Below, in pieces: positions 31,495 to 41,262 of a stretch of 46,936 nt of DNA (position 1 is its first letter; each line of letters starts with the position of its first letter). Below the pieces are notes generated by a model. That model ran no database searches, had not been told where the DNA came from, and saw only the letters and a program-made list of their open reading frames with translations. The stretch comes from Nemertoderma westbladi (Eukaryota > Xenacoelomorpha > Nemertodermatida > Nemertodermatidae), in assembly GCA_032718475.1 (NCBI GenBank), contig JAUCBJ010000804.1, forward strand, positions 1 to 46,936, read 5' to 3'. The position numbers were made by a program, and so were the translations under genes.

Positions 31495-32416
31495 GAATCA
31501 ATTGCCCGGGATAACTTGACAATCAGGGTGACTGGTCCCTAACCAGTGAGGCAGAAATACAGTCACAGACCAAACTCGCGAGAAAACAATCCCCACGTAG
31601 CGAATCTTAACTACTGCTAATGGACCTAAAATACTGTAGACATGCCACGGTGTGATTTATATGGGTATAATACGAGCCAGTGGGACAACCGAACACTAGC
31701 GTAAAGCAATACTGCCGACAGAAAAAGCAGTCAAAGGGGGTATAATATCATTAAAATAATACAACAAAATCTCGAGGCGTGCGTGTGTGTGTGTGTGTGT
31801 TACGATAAAACACATTTTGGTGTATCACTGTTATACAAGGTTATGATGACTTTAACAAAATAATAATACTGGGCGCTAGCTACTAGAATAAGCTAGTCGC
31901 TCGCTGGGGGAGCAATACTTACAAACTGACGTCAAAAGGGCTCGGTCCTCCTATATTCACAACTCGAGCGGGCAATTATGGTGTTAGTAACTACGCCCGC
32001 GATTGGCACTGATACCAGACTCTGATTGTGAAAAATAGAGAATAGGGTGTTAATTTGCTACCTGTACTATTAGCTGATCTGGTATGTGAAGTTTATTCTA
32101 GAAAGTTTGTTGCTGGTGGTATACAGCCAATATATATCAGTACGTGGCAAGGGCACGGTAGAAATATTAGTAACCGCCCTTTAGCCTAAATATGTGCTGA
32201 TAGCAGAATGCTGCCTTTTGCCTGAGCAAATACGTTGGATTCAGACGGATCGGACAACTGTAAGGCCTACTGCGCTAACAGGTACTGTGCTAGTATGGTA
32301 AAGTCACCAAATTATAGTGCATGCTATTTGCACCAAGTGTACTCGCGCGTACTAGCAATCAGCATCAGCTCGCACCTGTAAGAGATACAGGTGTTAAAAC
32401 AAGGTGATATAGGAGA
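31495..32416 (-). repeat. diverged relative of the BEL LTR
   Basis: Several blocks line up in the same order with the LTR at 8093-9996: GTGAGGCAGAAA, the CGCAGCGAATC/ACGTAGCGAATC block, CGGTGTGATTTATATGG, AATACTTACAAA, ACTACGCCC and GGCACGGTAG. Between the blocks the sequences differ strongly. It therefore comes from a related but older LTR family. The orientation is the same as in the other two copies. The left end is cut by the LINE RT and the right end by the RTE fragment at 32417. A (GT)n run lies at 31780-31800. Confidence 0.6.
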
Positions 32417-32883
32417 TAAAGCTCATCTATCCCATCATATTAGACATGTACCGTACAACAAGAGTCCCACAAGAAATGAAAACAAATAAGTTGGTGCCAG
32501 TTCCCAAGAAGGGCAACCTAACACTCTATGGTTCTTTTCGGGGAATCTCATTGATCTCAATTGCTGCAAAGTTATACAATAGAATTCTATTAAATCGCAT
32601 CAGAGATCCCATTGAGAGACTGCTCCGTGGAAATCAGAATGGGTTCCGTAAAGGTCGTGGGACAATGGAGCCCATTTTGGCACTTAGAAGGATAATTGAA
32701 GAGTTATCAAAAAAGAAAGACAGGCATCTGGCTGTTATCTTTGTTGACTTCTTCAAGGCCTTTGATTCAGTCTCTCGCTCACGTATGTTCAGCATACTTT
32801 CATTATATGGGATTCCTGATGAAATTATTGCAGCAATCAGATCAGTACGATGGTTCGACAATATTTGTGTCTACTGTTGACGG
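32417..32883 (+). pseudogene. internal fragment of an RTE-type LINE (RT domain)
   Basis: This 467-bp piece is nearly identical to part of the element at 34494-38247 (minus strand, about 35515-35960) and lies in opposite orientation to it. It encodes MKTNKLVPVPKKGNLTLYG, FRGISLISIAAKLYNRIL and IFVDFFKAFDSV. It keeps 7 bp that the long copy has lost, and lacks 2 bp near 32850 that the long copy has. It has neither the 5' nor the 3' end of the element, so it is probably a piece moved by rearrangement and not an independent insertion. Confidence 0.85.
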
Positions 32884-34416
32884 GCATCCTCCAGTGTGAC
32901 GGGATCGGAGGATCCCGACCAGTTTGGGTTTATGTGATGGAAAAGATAAGAGTTTGTGTTGTTCCGATGTTGTTGTTAAACTCTGATATATGTATATAAT
33001 ATAGGTATAGGTGATACAGAGATAGCATAGTAGACCGGTATGATGATAAGGTAATATACTGGTGACGGCGGTGACGGTCTTAAAATGTCACCGTACTAGC
33101 ATGACTGAGTGACTACTGAGTAAACTAACAATATGAGAAACACCAACCGATAATATACTGGGTTGGCCCTAGAACTTGGCTGATGCCTCTCCTATCCCCC
33201 CATTGGCTGATTTCCCACTTCTCGCCTTCTGCTCTGCGGGGGTGTTTCCCCCCCCCCCCCCATTGCTGTTACTTTCCTTCTCCCCGGAGGCTTAACCTCT
33301 GACCTCCATTGTGTGGCCCTCCATTGTGTCGTCCCCGTTTATTGGGGGTGATACGAGGTTGGTTGTTAATCAACCTCGTACTCCCTAATATTGCTTAAAG
33401 GCGCTCTTTCCCACTTTATGGGGGTTGTTGAGGCGGAATTGAATCCACTCACACTCCCCCCCATGCTATCTTCCCGGTGAGAAGATAGCATCAACCTCAA
33501 AGTGCGCTTCAATTCCGCTGGAAACTCGATCTACTATCGGGTGTGGGGTGGAGTTATTTTCTTGGAGTCGGCTTTCCATGCCGCTCCCTATGGGTATGAT
33601 AACGCTACCCAGTCTTGGTGCAACTTATCTATCTTGCACCAATACATCTGACGTCTCGTGTCGAGTCAATTGTGGACTCTCACACAATTTTAAAACTCTC
33701 TCACTAACTCTAATCTCTCACTCTAACTCTAAATCTCTCACTCTAACTCTAATCTCTCACTCTAACTCTCCTCTAACTCCACTCTAACTCCGCTCATACT
33801 CTTTCCCCACACCTGAATCGCACTCGCCTGCACTCTCTCTCGCCAGCAGCTCCTCTCGCTATCTCTTTACTCCTCTCATACTGCCCTCAAAGGCTCTAAA
33901 CCTCTTGTGTTACCCCTGTGCTATCTATCTTATCTAAATCTAACTTACTAACTATCTAACTATCAAGCTTACTAACTACCTACTATCTAACTCTCTTACT
34001 ACTTATTACTTTCTAGCTTCTCTAACTCTAACTAACTCCTAACTCTACTAGAACTCTCCAAACTCTCTACCAACTCTAACCCTACTAGCTCTAACTAGTT
34101 CTCTATCTAAAACTCTCTAACTCTCTACTAACTCTAACTCTACTACCTCTAACTAACTCCTACTACCTCTAACTCTGCTACCACCTCTATCTACGTGGCG
34201 CTTGCGGTGCCCACAACCACTCTCTGCTACTACCTCCATCTACGTGGCGCTTACGGTGCCCACAACCACTCTACTACTACTTCCGTCTAAGTGGCGCTTC
34301 CGGTGCCCACAACCCCTTTCTGCTACTACCTCGTGGCATGTTAATATGCCACACTCCCTTACCCGCCGCCTTCTAACTTAACTCGGTACTACGTACCCTC
34401 TACTCCCATGGTATGT
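32884..34416 (+). other. pyrimidine-rich, hairpin-rich non-coding tract
   Basis: No gene is supported. It has a poly-C run (33250-33262); a hairpin ATGCTATCTTC-CCGGTGA-GAAGATAGCAT (33463-33491) inside wider GCGGAATTGA/TCAATTCCGC arms; ACGAGGTTG...CAACCTCGT near 33353; CTAACTCT-type low complexity (33690-34190); GTGGCAT-GTTAAT-ATGCCAC near 34333; and TGGTAT-GTCT-ATACCA near 34409. The tract resumes beyond the LINE inserted at 34494, so it was once continuous with 38325 onward and with the gag-like gene at 39124. Confidence 0.7.
34190..34325 (+). repeat. tandem repeat of about 65 bp, two and a half copies
   Basis: The unit contains GTGGCGCTTRCGGTGCCCAC followed by AACCACTCT and CTACTAC-type bases; copies begin near 34194, 34245 and 34291. 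The GTGGCGC...GGTGCCCAC part can itself fold into a short stem. Confidence 0.75.
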
Positions 34417-34493
34417 CTATACCACACTCCCTATACCCCGCCGACTTCTAACCTAATTGTACTAACTTCCTAACTAACTTTCTGACTACTACT
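34417..34493 (+). repeat. left copy of 77-bp target site duplication
   Basis: These 77 bp, starting CTATACCACACTCCCTATAC, are identical to 38248-38324. The two copies bracket the RTE-type LINE exactly. Confidence 0.9.
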
Positions 34494-34533
34494 ACTACTA
34501 CTAGGATCGGCATGCTGCATTGCAGCTGCATTT

Positions 34534-35660
34534 TTAAGAATGCTGTGCCGGCTTGTCAACAAAATTGCACCGCCACAACTCCCTATCACCCATGACATTT
34601 GCTAGATCATCTGCATCTTTAAGGCCAGTGTCCTTTAAGATGCGTCTCAAGAAAGTCATGGGCTGTCCACCATGCTTATTCACTCCATGAGGCTGCCAAA
34701 GTACAAGATTATGCACTGGCTGGTCCTCACGGCGAAAGCAATGTCCTGCAAAGCGGAGGCGATTTTGTTCTAGTGTCAAGCTTGGGGGAACCAATGAGAC
34801 ACCTCCAATGTTATATAGTGTCTGGTTGGAGATGTGTGCATTGTACTTGACACAATGAACCCGGCGTAGCATTCTTGTGAATGTGCCATCCAGAGATTTG
34901 GTGTCCTCAGCAGTTAGAGCCCAGCATGGACTCCCGTAGAGGAGTACTGGAACTACTGCTGCTCTAAATAATCGGACCTTAAGTTTCCGATTAATTCTCG
35001 GTGACTTCCAAATCCTGGAAAGCCTATTCAAGGCTGCCCATGCCTTTCCCTTACGTATTCGAAGGTCCTCACCTGACTTCTGGATCCATGATCCCAGGTA
35101 ACAGAAGTCGTCCACATGCTCAAGCATACCATCCTTTGAGCTTATGCTCATCCGATCAGAGACTTGCTGAGGACTTTCAAAGTTAACTGTCAGAATTTTG
35201 GTCTTTCTGGAGTTAATAAAAAGACCAACACTAGAAGCAGCATGTTCTAATGAGCTGAGGAGCCGTTGGGCTCCCTCTAATGATTCTGAGAGTACTCCTA
35301 AGTCATCAGCAAAGTCTAGATCAGTTAGGTACTTGGCAGGATTTCCTCGACTTCTGGAGCCAGTAGGTGGAGTTATCATCACCCCATTATCATTATAATG
35401 ATCTAAGGACATGCGTAGAACATAGTCAACCACAATAATGAACAAGAATGGTGCAAGTGTGTCTCCTTGGAGGACGCCCCATAACACTTCAAATGGTTCT
35501 GTGTCACCGTCAACAGTAGACACAAATGTTGTCGAACCATCGTATACTGATCTGATTGCTGCAATAATTTCATCAGGAATCCCATATAATGAAAGTATGC
35601 TGAACATACGTGAGCGAGAGACTGAATCAAAGGCCTTGAAGAAGTCAACAAAGATAACAG
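34534..35660 (-). pseudogene. RTE-type ORF: C-terminal RT and tail
   Basis: This is the continuation after the 7-bp deletion. It has LSLYGIPDEIIAAIRS, EVLWGVLQGDTLAPFLFIIV, the catalytic LDFADDLGVLS (about 35310), FCYLGSWIQKSGEDLRIR and a thumb with VPVLLYGSPCWALT. The C-terminal tail has RLRFAGHCFRRED and ends MGDRELWRCNFVDKPAQHS. Open from the frameshift to the stop at 34534. Apart from that deletion I see no stop in the element, so it seems young. Confidence 0.92.
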
Positions 35661-37823
35661 CCTGTCTTTCTTTTTTGATAACTCATCAATTATCCTTCTA
35701 AGTGCCAAAATGGGCTCCATGGTCCCACGACCTTTACGGAACCCATTCTGATTTCCACGGAGCAGTCTCTCAATGGGATCCCTGATGCGATTTAACAGAA
35801 TCCTATTGTATAGCTTTGCAGCAATCGAGATCAATGAGATTCCCCGAAAAGAACCATAGAGTGTTAGGTTGCCCTTCTTGGGAACTGGCACCAACTTATT
35901 TGTTTTCATTTCTTGTGGGACTCTTGTAGTTCGGTACATGTCTACTATGATGGGATAGATGAGCTTTAAACACTCAGGTATTTTAAAGACCTCAGGGGGA
36001 ACACCATCTACTCCACTGGCACGATTGGTCTTAATGCTCTTTGCAGCAGCCTTCACTTCTGCAAAGGAGATATCGCCAATGGGAATATCTGGGAGTACAG
36101 ACTCAGACACTTTTACTTCTATAACGTTATCAGGCAATACCCTGTCATTATTGAGGAGCTTTTCAAAGTGGGCTTTCCAACCATTGAGGCGATCGGCTGG
36201 TGATTCAGCCTTAACCTTGGTGGTTGGTTGGCTTTTCCGCCCAGTAAGCAGATTGATCGATTTCCATGCCTGGGATGATTGCCTGCTGTCGTCAGCATCA
36301 TTGATGGCATCAACCTGTTGGTTTATTAGCTCCTGTAGATTAGCAGAGTACTGCCTGTTCAGGGACCTAGATGCAGCCTTAACTGCATTCTTGGCCGCTG
36401 TAGTCTGTTTGAGTCGGGACTCTTTCTGCGCCTTATGAAGGTCATTTCGGCACTTCTGAATTTTGTTGTCAGTCCAGGGGGCCCTTTTCCTGTTTCGAGG
36501 GTATACAGGAACTGTTTCTGCAGCTGCTAACTTAACTGCTTCTGTAAAGGCAGTATAGCCCTCACAGTGATCTGCCGCCTCAGAGGCAAGAGCCTCATAC
36601 CTGTTGCTCAGCTGTAGTGTGAAGCTGGATCTCACACTTGGCTGTTGCAACAGAGAGGACCAGTCATGTCGCGGCAAGGCAGATTTCGTTGTTCTGCTAG
36701 CACGCAGACTAAGTCTTACCTTGGCCACAATAAGGCGGTGATCACTGGAGAAGGGTCGAAGTGTAAATGCATTACAGTCTTGTATAGAGCTCCTGTATTT
36801 CCTATGAAACAGAATATGGTCTATCTGGGACTTGTGACCACTGGGTCCACTATGAGTCCATAGCTTTCCAGTTCGCTTCTTGAACTGGGTTCCAGCCGAA
36901 AACAATCCATTTCCAGAGATAAAATCCTGAAGATGGACAGAATTTCGGTTAACACTATTGCTATAGACCCAGGGCGATGTAGGTGATTGATGCAGACTTG
37001 CATTAAAGTCTCCCAGGAATGTTAAGAATGCATGCTGATCCACTCCATCAGTAGCTGCTTGTAGATTGTGGTAGAAATTTTCCACCTCCTCTACAGGGGC
37101 AACACTAGTTGGAGAGTAGCACACAATCAGAACCACCTTAGCAAACTTCTTAGCCAGTCTTCCAGAACATGAGAAGTGGCAACGGATGATGCGGTTAGAG
37201 ATATGGTCTATTTTGTCCAATGCTGCATGTGCAGTTGGATTCATCAATAGACCAATTCCACCATTGCCACTATCATTTGCTGACGCGAGGGCGAGTCGCC
37301 AACCGCCCCCCATGTCCTTAATCAGAACCTCATCAGTCTGTCCAGTCTGCATTCGGTGCTCTTGAACACCCACTGCGCTAAGAGAAAGCTTATCTGCCAA
37401 GGCAGTCAGCTCACCTTGTCGCATTGGGGACCCGAGTGTTAGGGTGTTTACTGAGGCTAGTCTTGTAACTTGCCTCAGATTCACCAATGGCTTTGTTGGT
37501 CGGGGTGGAACATGAGAGTAGCCTCCAACTCCAGAATCCCTCTCCCCATCACAATCTGGCTTTCCTGGCGACCCAGGGTTTGGGCCAGAAAGGTCATCAG
37601 GAAAGGGACTCAAAGAATTGTTGGTTGCTCTCTCTCCAGTAGGGGGTGAGACAGGCAGCCGGTCAGGAGTTAACTGACGCCTGTGAGGCCGATTGTGTCC
37701 GGAAATTCCACTGGCCTCTAGTGGCCGGACCTCCGCATTGCTAATGTAATCCATAGTGGGGGTTGAGGGGTGCTTTTTTGCCGAGTCAGCTCTCGGGGCA
37801 AATACCACACCCTGGTTTGCCAT
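35660..37823 (-). pseudogene. RTE-type ORF: AP endonuclease and N-terminal RT
   Basis: The first ATG in frame is at 37823; a TTG at 37844 extends it by 7 codons. After a Pro-rich N-terminus of about 120 residues comes an APE-type endonuclease that nicks the target. Counting from 37844, its signatures are SVNTLTLG (N133), GVQEHRM (E162), LGDFNAS (279-283) and FSSDHR (366-370). RT begins near residue 600 with TNRASGVDGVPPEVFK, then VPVPKKGNLTLYGSFRGISL and NQNGFRKGRG. At about 35660 a 7-bp deletion, visible against the 32417-32883 copy, shifts the frame; the bases read out to 35403 are out of frame. Confidence 0.92.
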
Positions 37824-38247
37824 TCCACAGGGTGGGTGTCGCAATGGAGTCAGATATGAGGCCCATCACCCATATCTACTCTGGCGCACATGACCCACCA
37901 TTGGCTGTTGCAGCTCATCTGTTGGGTCATGCCCTGTACCCTTGCTGCCAGGTGCAGGTCGCAGTGAAGTGCTCTCAGAGTGGACATGAGAACACTCTAC
38001 TCCTGACCAGCCATTAGTAGATCACCATCTGCCTGGTCGGGCCATATACCCCTGCAGCCTAGTATATGGGTCCTTAATCCAGGACCAAGGGCGTCCTTAT
38101 CCCAGAACGAAGGGGGTCCTAGTTACAGGACCAGATTTGCCCTAGTAAGAGGGTCTTTGCAGCTACAGGTGGCACCTCCTTTATGCTGCATGGAGGTGGC
38201 AAGTTTTCTTGATCAATGACCTAGAATACCTGACCTGACCTAAGTCC

Positions 38248-38324
38248 CTATACCACACTCCCTATACCCCGCCGACTTCTAACCTAATTGTACTAACTTC
38301 CTAACTAACTTTCTGACTACTACT
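38248..38324 (+). repeat. right copy of 77-bp target site duplication
   Basis: Identical to 34417-34493 and immediately upstream, in element sense, of the LINE 5' end. After it the host tract continues with CTACTTACTAACTCTT. Confidence 0.9.
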
Positions 38325-39123
38325 TACTAACTCTTCTACTAACTATTACTTTCTACTTTCTACTTATTTATTATTTAATTATTTAATTATTCATTTTAAT
38401 TAAATAATTATTTGTTCGCCCTCATTCCCACCCCCCCCCCCCCCCCAGTCCAAAACATTGGACGACTAAACTCTAAGGTGCCCCTTCTTCCAGTAGGCAC
38501 TGTCCCACTGCCCTCCTATACATCCTCTTACTCTTCGCCACACTTTCTTCGCCAATTCCAACTGACCAGGAATTGGTTCTCCCTCTTCCGCCACCCTAAA
38601 ATCGGGTCTCTCCGCCGCCTTCTTAACTTCCTCGTCTCTTGGCATCAAAATGCCACCTCCCACCTTGTTGTCTCCCAGCGGCAGAATGAAAAGAAAGTGA
38701 AAGAACAGACAAAACAGAAGGTACAATAGTAATCCTATCCCTTTCCATCCTGTCTTCTTACTCGACCTCCCCCTTGTCAGTATGCCACTCAACCGGACCT
38801 GCGTCTCTTCCGGACACTCCTCCGGACACTCCTCCGGACTATTGTCCTCCTGACACTCCATCGGACACTCCTCCGGGTTGTCCTCCGGACATCTCACCGT
38901 CCGCTTTTCTCCATCTCCATACCGATACTTGCTGGGACCCTTGTTTCATCCCATTGCCTCTAAGTCTTCCACATCAAATCCATTCTCTTCCGCCCACTCT
39001 CTCGCTTCACATCCTTCCATAGTACTTTAGCCGGTGAAGATCTAGAGGAAGGGGGTAATGTGGATTGTACCGCTTTCTTGAGGATGGCGGCAGTGACTGG
39101 TCGTTTAAGAGTTTGTGAAGAAG
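38325..39123 (-). other. tract downstream of gag-like copy 2, with possible small ORFs
   Basis: On the minus strand, the first ATG overlaps the gag-like stop as ATGA (39126-39123) and opens a 54-codon frame, MTSSQTLKRPVTAAILKKAV, ending near 38962. A later frame (38466-about 38945, no ATG) has a repeat of PEEC-type units and a hydrophobic stretch, GIGLLLYLLFCLFFHFLFIL, that could span a membrane. Its coding status is weak because the repeat is low-complexity DNA. Also present are a poly-C run (38432-38446) and a TGGCAT-CAAA-ATGCCA hairpin near 38640. Confidence 0.35.
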
Positions 39124-40347
39124 TCATGACACCTCCTCTACCTCTAAATATACCTCTGTCTCTTCCGCAAGGCGTGCGGTATGACGGAGGTACGTAACGC
39201 GATCCAAAGTTTGTAATAACTCAGGATTGGTGGCGACGAACTCGTAACCAAGGTTGGAGTCTTTTCGAATAAATTCGATAAGGTTATAGGTTGTCACATC
39301 ACCGGGGTTCATACGGCAAAGGAACGTGCACACATATTGAACGTTGGTGAGCTCAGAGACTGTTAACAGTATTTGGTAGTCAGGAAGGTGGGATTGTTGC
39401 GCTTCAATCACAAAGGTGTAAGGGTTGATGGCAAAGACTCCGCAATATGAGTGGGAAGACTCATAATGGAGGCGTGTGATTTGGTGTAAATCCGCAGAAT
39501 GCTCCCACAATTTAATATACTTTAGGAGGGATGTTTCGCCGTCCCGTTGTGTCAAGTCAAAGGGGCAGGAGCTCGGGTAATGTCCCTGTAATAGACATTT
39601 ATCGCACTGTTCTGAGAATTGCGGACAGTTAAAGAACGTGTGATCATTAATCAATTTACAATACGGACAATGAGGGGCTAGGTTATTTACCTGTCCTTTC
39701 AGAGCGGGGTCACGGAATTGGCTGTCGATGCCGAAGAAGGGGAATTAGAACCTTTGAAAACATTCGAAACTTTGGAATTTCCCTTCAGGATTAACTTTGG
39801 CAAGCTGGGTGCCGCCGAGAAGTAAGGGGTGGGACCTCAGAGTCCTACTACAAGTATCGGCTAGCCATCCTGATCGGCAGAGTTCTCGTAAATTATGTAA
39901 ATGGTGGGAGAAGGATATGTTAGAATAAACAGCACCGGGGGTGGTCAGAGGACCATTGATGTAATAACGGGAATAATTATCACCATATAGATTTAAATAA
40001 CGGTTATACCGACCTTCCTTGAAATCCCAACCGAGTTCATGGAACGAAATGTGTCCAATGCCGGTACGTTTAGCTCTACGCATTTCGTTGCCTACACGTT
40101 CGTAAATGATGCGGAAGAAATCACGTTCCCGGGCCCACGGGAGGATCATTTGTGTGTCCGCAAAAGGGTAAGGGATGTCTAATAAGGAGTCAAAGTCCTT
40201 ATACAAGTCGGGATATATCGCTGAACCGAATTTACAAATCCTCTCATTGAACAATAGGTCGAGAACGGGTTGGGGCAACATTGAAGGCTCAATGCTGAGC
40301 GTAGGGTGACGCTTGGTTTCAATAACGTATCGGTGGGACTTCTTGAA
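39124..40347 (-). pseudogene. gag-like protein with CCHC zinc knuckles, copy 2
   Basis: This is a homologue of 17821-19316. From the likely ATG at 40281 (frame open to 40347) it reads MLPQPVLDLLFNERICKFGS and IPYPFADTQMILPWARE, lining up with LPKKVREAILNQDYVKVGS and LPRPFVDTKLLLLWAQD of copy 1. It continues with RTLRSHPLLLGGTQL, aligned with ARVLKHHPLVFGGDQ. After one TAA (39745-39747) the same frame has two knuckles, CPYCKLINDHTFFNC and CDKCLLQGHYPSSC. A C-terminal domain follows, with YCGVFAINPYTFVIEA, matching GYGFWAVDPSHVAYEP. It has one knuckle fewer than copy 1 and a longer C-terminus. Sequence identity is low, so the family is old. Confidence 0.75.
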
Positions 40348-40385
40348 CTATCCATGCCGAAGTAGCATTTAGCATATTTGCTCCA

Positions 40386-41101
40386 CCCCGGAAGCTAGGG
40401 AACAGACGCAAAATAAGTTAACCATCACCTTACTTAGGAACGGTTATCCCACAAGGATAATTTATAACATTAAGAGACGTGTAAACAAACGTTTTGACCA
40501 ACCACAGCCAGCACTGCCTGAAGACAAGGTAGACATAAAAATGGGATTACCATATGAAACAGGTCTGACTGAGCCATTAGATAAATTGTGTTCCTTGTAC
40601 GGGGTAGGCACATACTACGTACCGGGACGTAAGTTACGTTCTTTTTTGTTAAGGGGCCACAAACCTTGTGGGGACCCAAGGGGTGTGGTGTATAAGATTC
40701 CCTGTGATTGTGGTAAAACGTATATCGGGGAGACACAATATTCTTTAGATATAAGATTAAAACAACATGACGGGGACATACGACACGGGAGGTTTAAAGC
40801 CTTGAACCTGGCAGCACATCATGTGGACACTGAACATGTCCCACGTTTCGATTTATGGGAGGTAGTTGGGAGCGAACACCAATTACATAGGCGAAAAAAT
40901 CTGGAAAGTCTTCACATTAGGGCGCTAGGGGATAGTGCCATTAACAAACGTACATCAGTAGAGGTAGACCACCTAAGTGTGGCGCCATTGTTAAAGGGAC
41001 ATGTTGTTAAAGGTATGTATACTGTATATGTCTGCTCCACATTATGTCTTTGGTTTTTTGGTTATTTAAATATTGTGTTATTATTGGTTTATTTCGTTTA
41101 A
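40386..41101 (+). pseudogene. Penelope-like element, 3' part with GIY-YIG endonuclease
   Basis: The plus strand reads LLRNGYPTRIIYNIKRRVN, the linker after the RT thumb in Penelope-like elements. The nuclease then follows: GVVYKIPCDCGKTYIGETQ (the GIY-YIG core with its CxC-type cysteines), RLKQHDGDIRHG, LAAHHVDTEHV and RKNLESLHIRAL. This nuclease cuts the target DNA. The RT is missing, so the copy is 5'-truncated at about 40386. The last residues after PLLKG are hydrophobic and may read into 3' sequence. It starts head to head with gag-like copy 2, about 40 bp apart. Confidence 0.88.
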
Positions 41102-41262
41102 TTGTACTTTTTAGGGTGTCTGTAAGAATTAGAGTTGTGTAATATTCAGTCAGTGCATAGTGTATACCATTATTTCAATTATTAGTCAGCCCATACAGAT
41201 GTTGTATAATGTACGGTACAGTTAGAATCTCGCAGTTTGCAAGAATTACCAAGTAATTAAAA
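41102..41262. other. short spacer, with left copy of the LTR target duplication
   Basis: This is probably the 3' end of the Penelope-like element. The last five bases, TAAAA (41258-41262), repeat at 43150-43154 on the other side of the solo LTR. Confidence 0.6.

Larger units (their letters stand above)
34494..38247 (-). mobile_element. RTE-type non-LTR retrotransposon, about 3.75 kb, near complete
   Basis: The element lies on the minus strand, with its 5' end at 38247 and its 3' end at 34494, where it finishes in a short (TAG)n run. It has one long endonuclease-RT region in two frames and a 5' untranslated part of about 0.4 kb. It is flanked by a 77-bp direct repeat. Simple-repeat 3' ends and long, variable target duplications are known for RTE-group elements. 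Clade assignment rests on motif style only. Confidence 0.85.

Noticed and set aside
31575-31582. CTCGCGAG, same core as the dispersed palindrome
   Set aside because: It lacks the AAGG/YCTT flanks and lies in a diverged LTR; an 8-bp match is expected by chance.
32822-32828. CTGATGA, as in the hammerhead ribozyme core
   Set aside because: It is part of the RT coding sequence, without a matching GAAA segment and stems. No hammerhead was seen near the Penelope-like element either.
36119-36438. Frames on either strand overlapping the RTE ORF
   Set aside because: They are shadows of the endonuclease-RT frame and show no independent motif.
38412-38729. 105-codon plus-strand frame after the poly-C run
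   Set aside because: Low-complexity, pyrimidine-rich DNA gives a Pro/Ser/Leu-rich chance frame with no recognisable domain.
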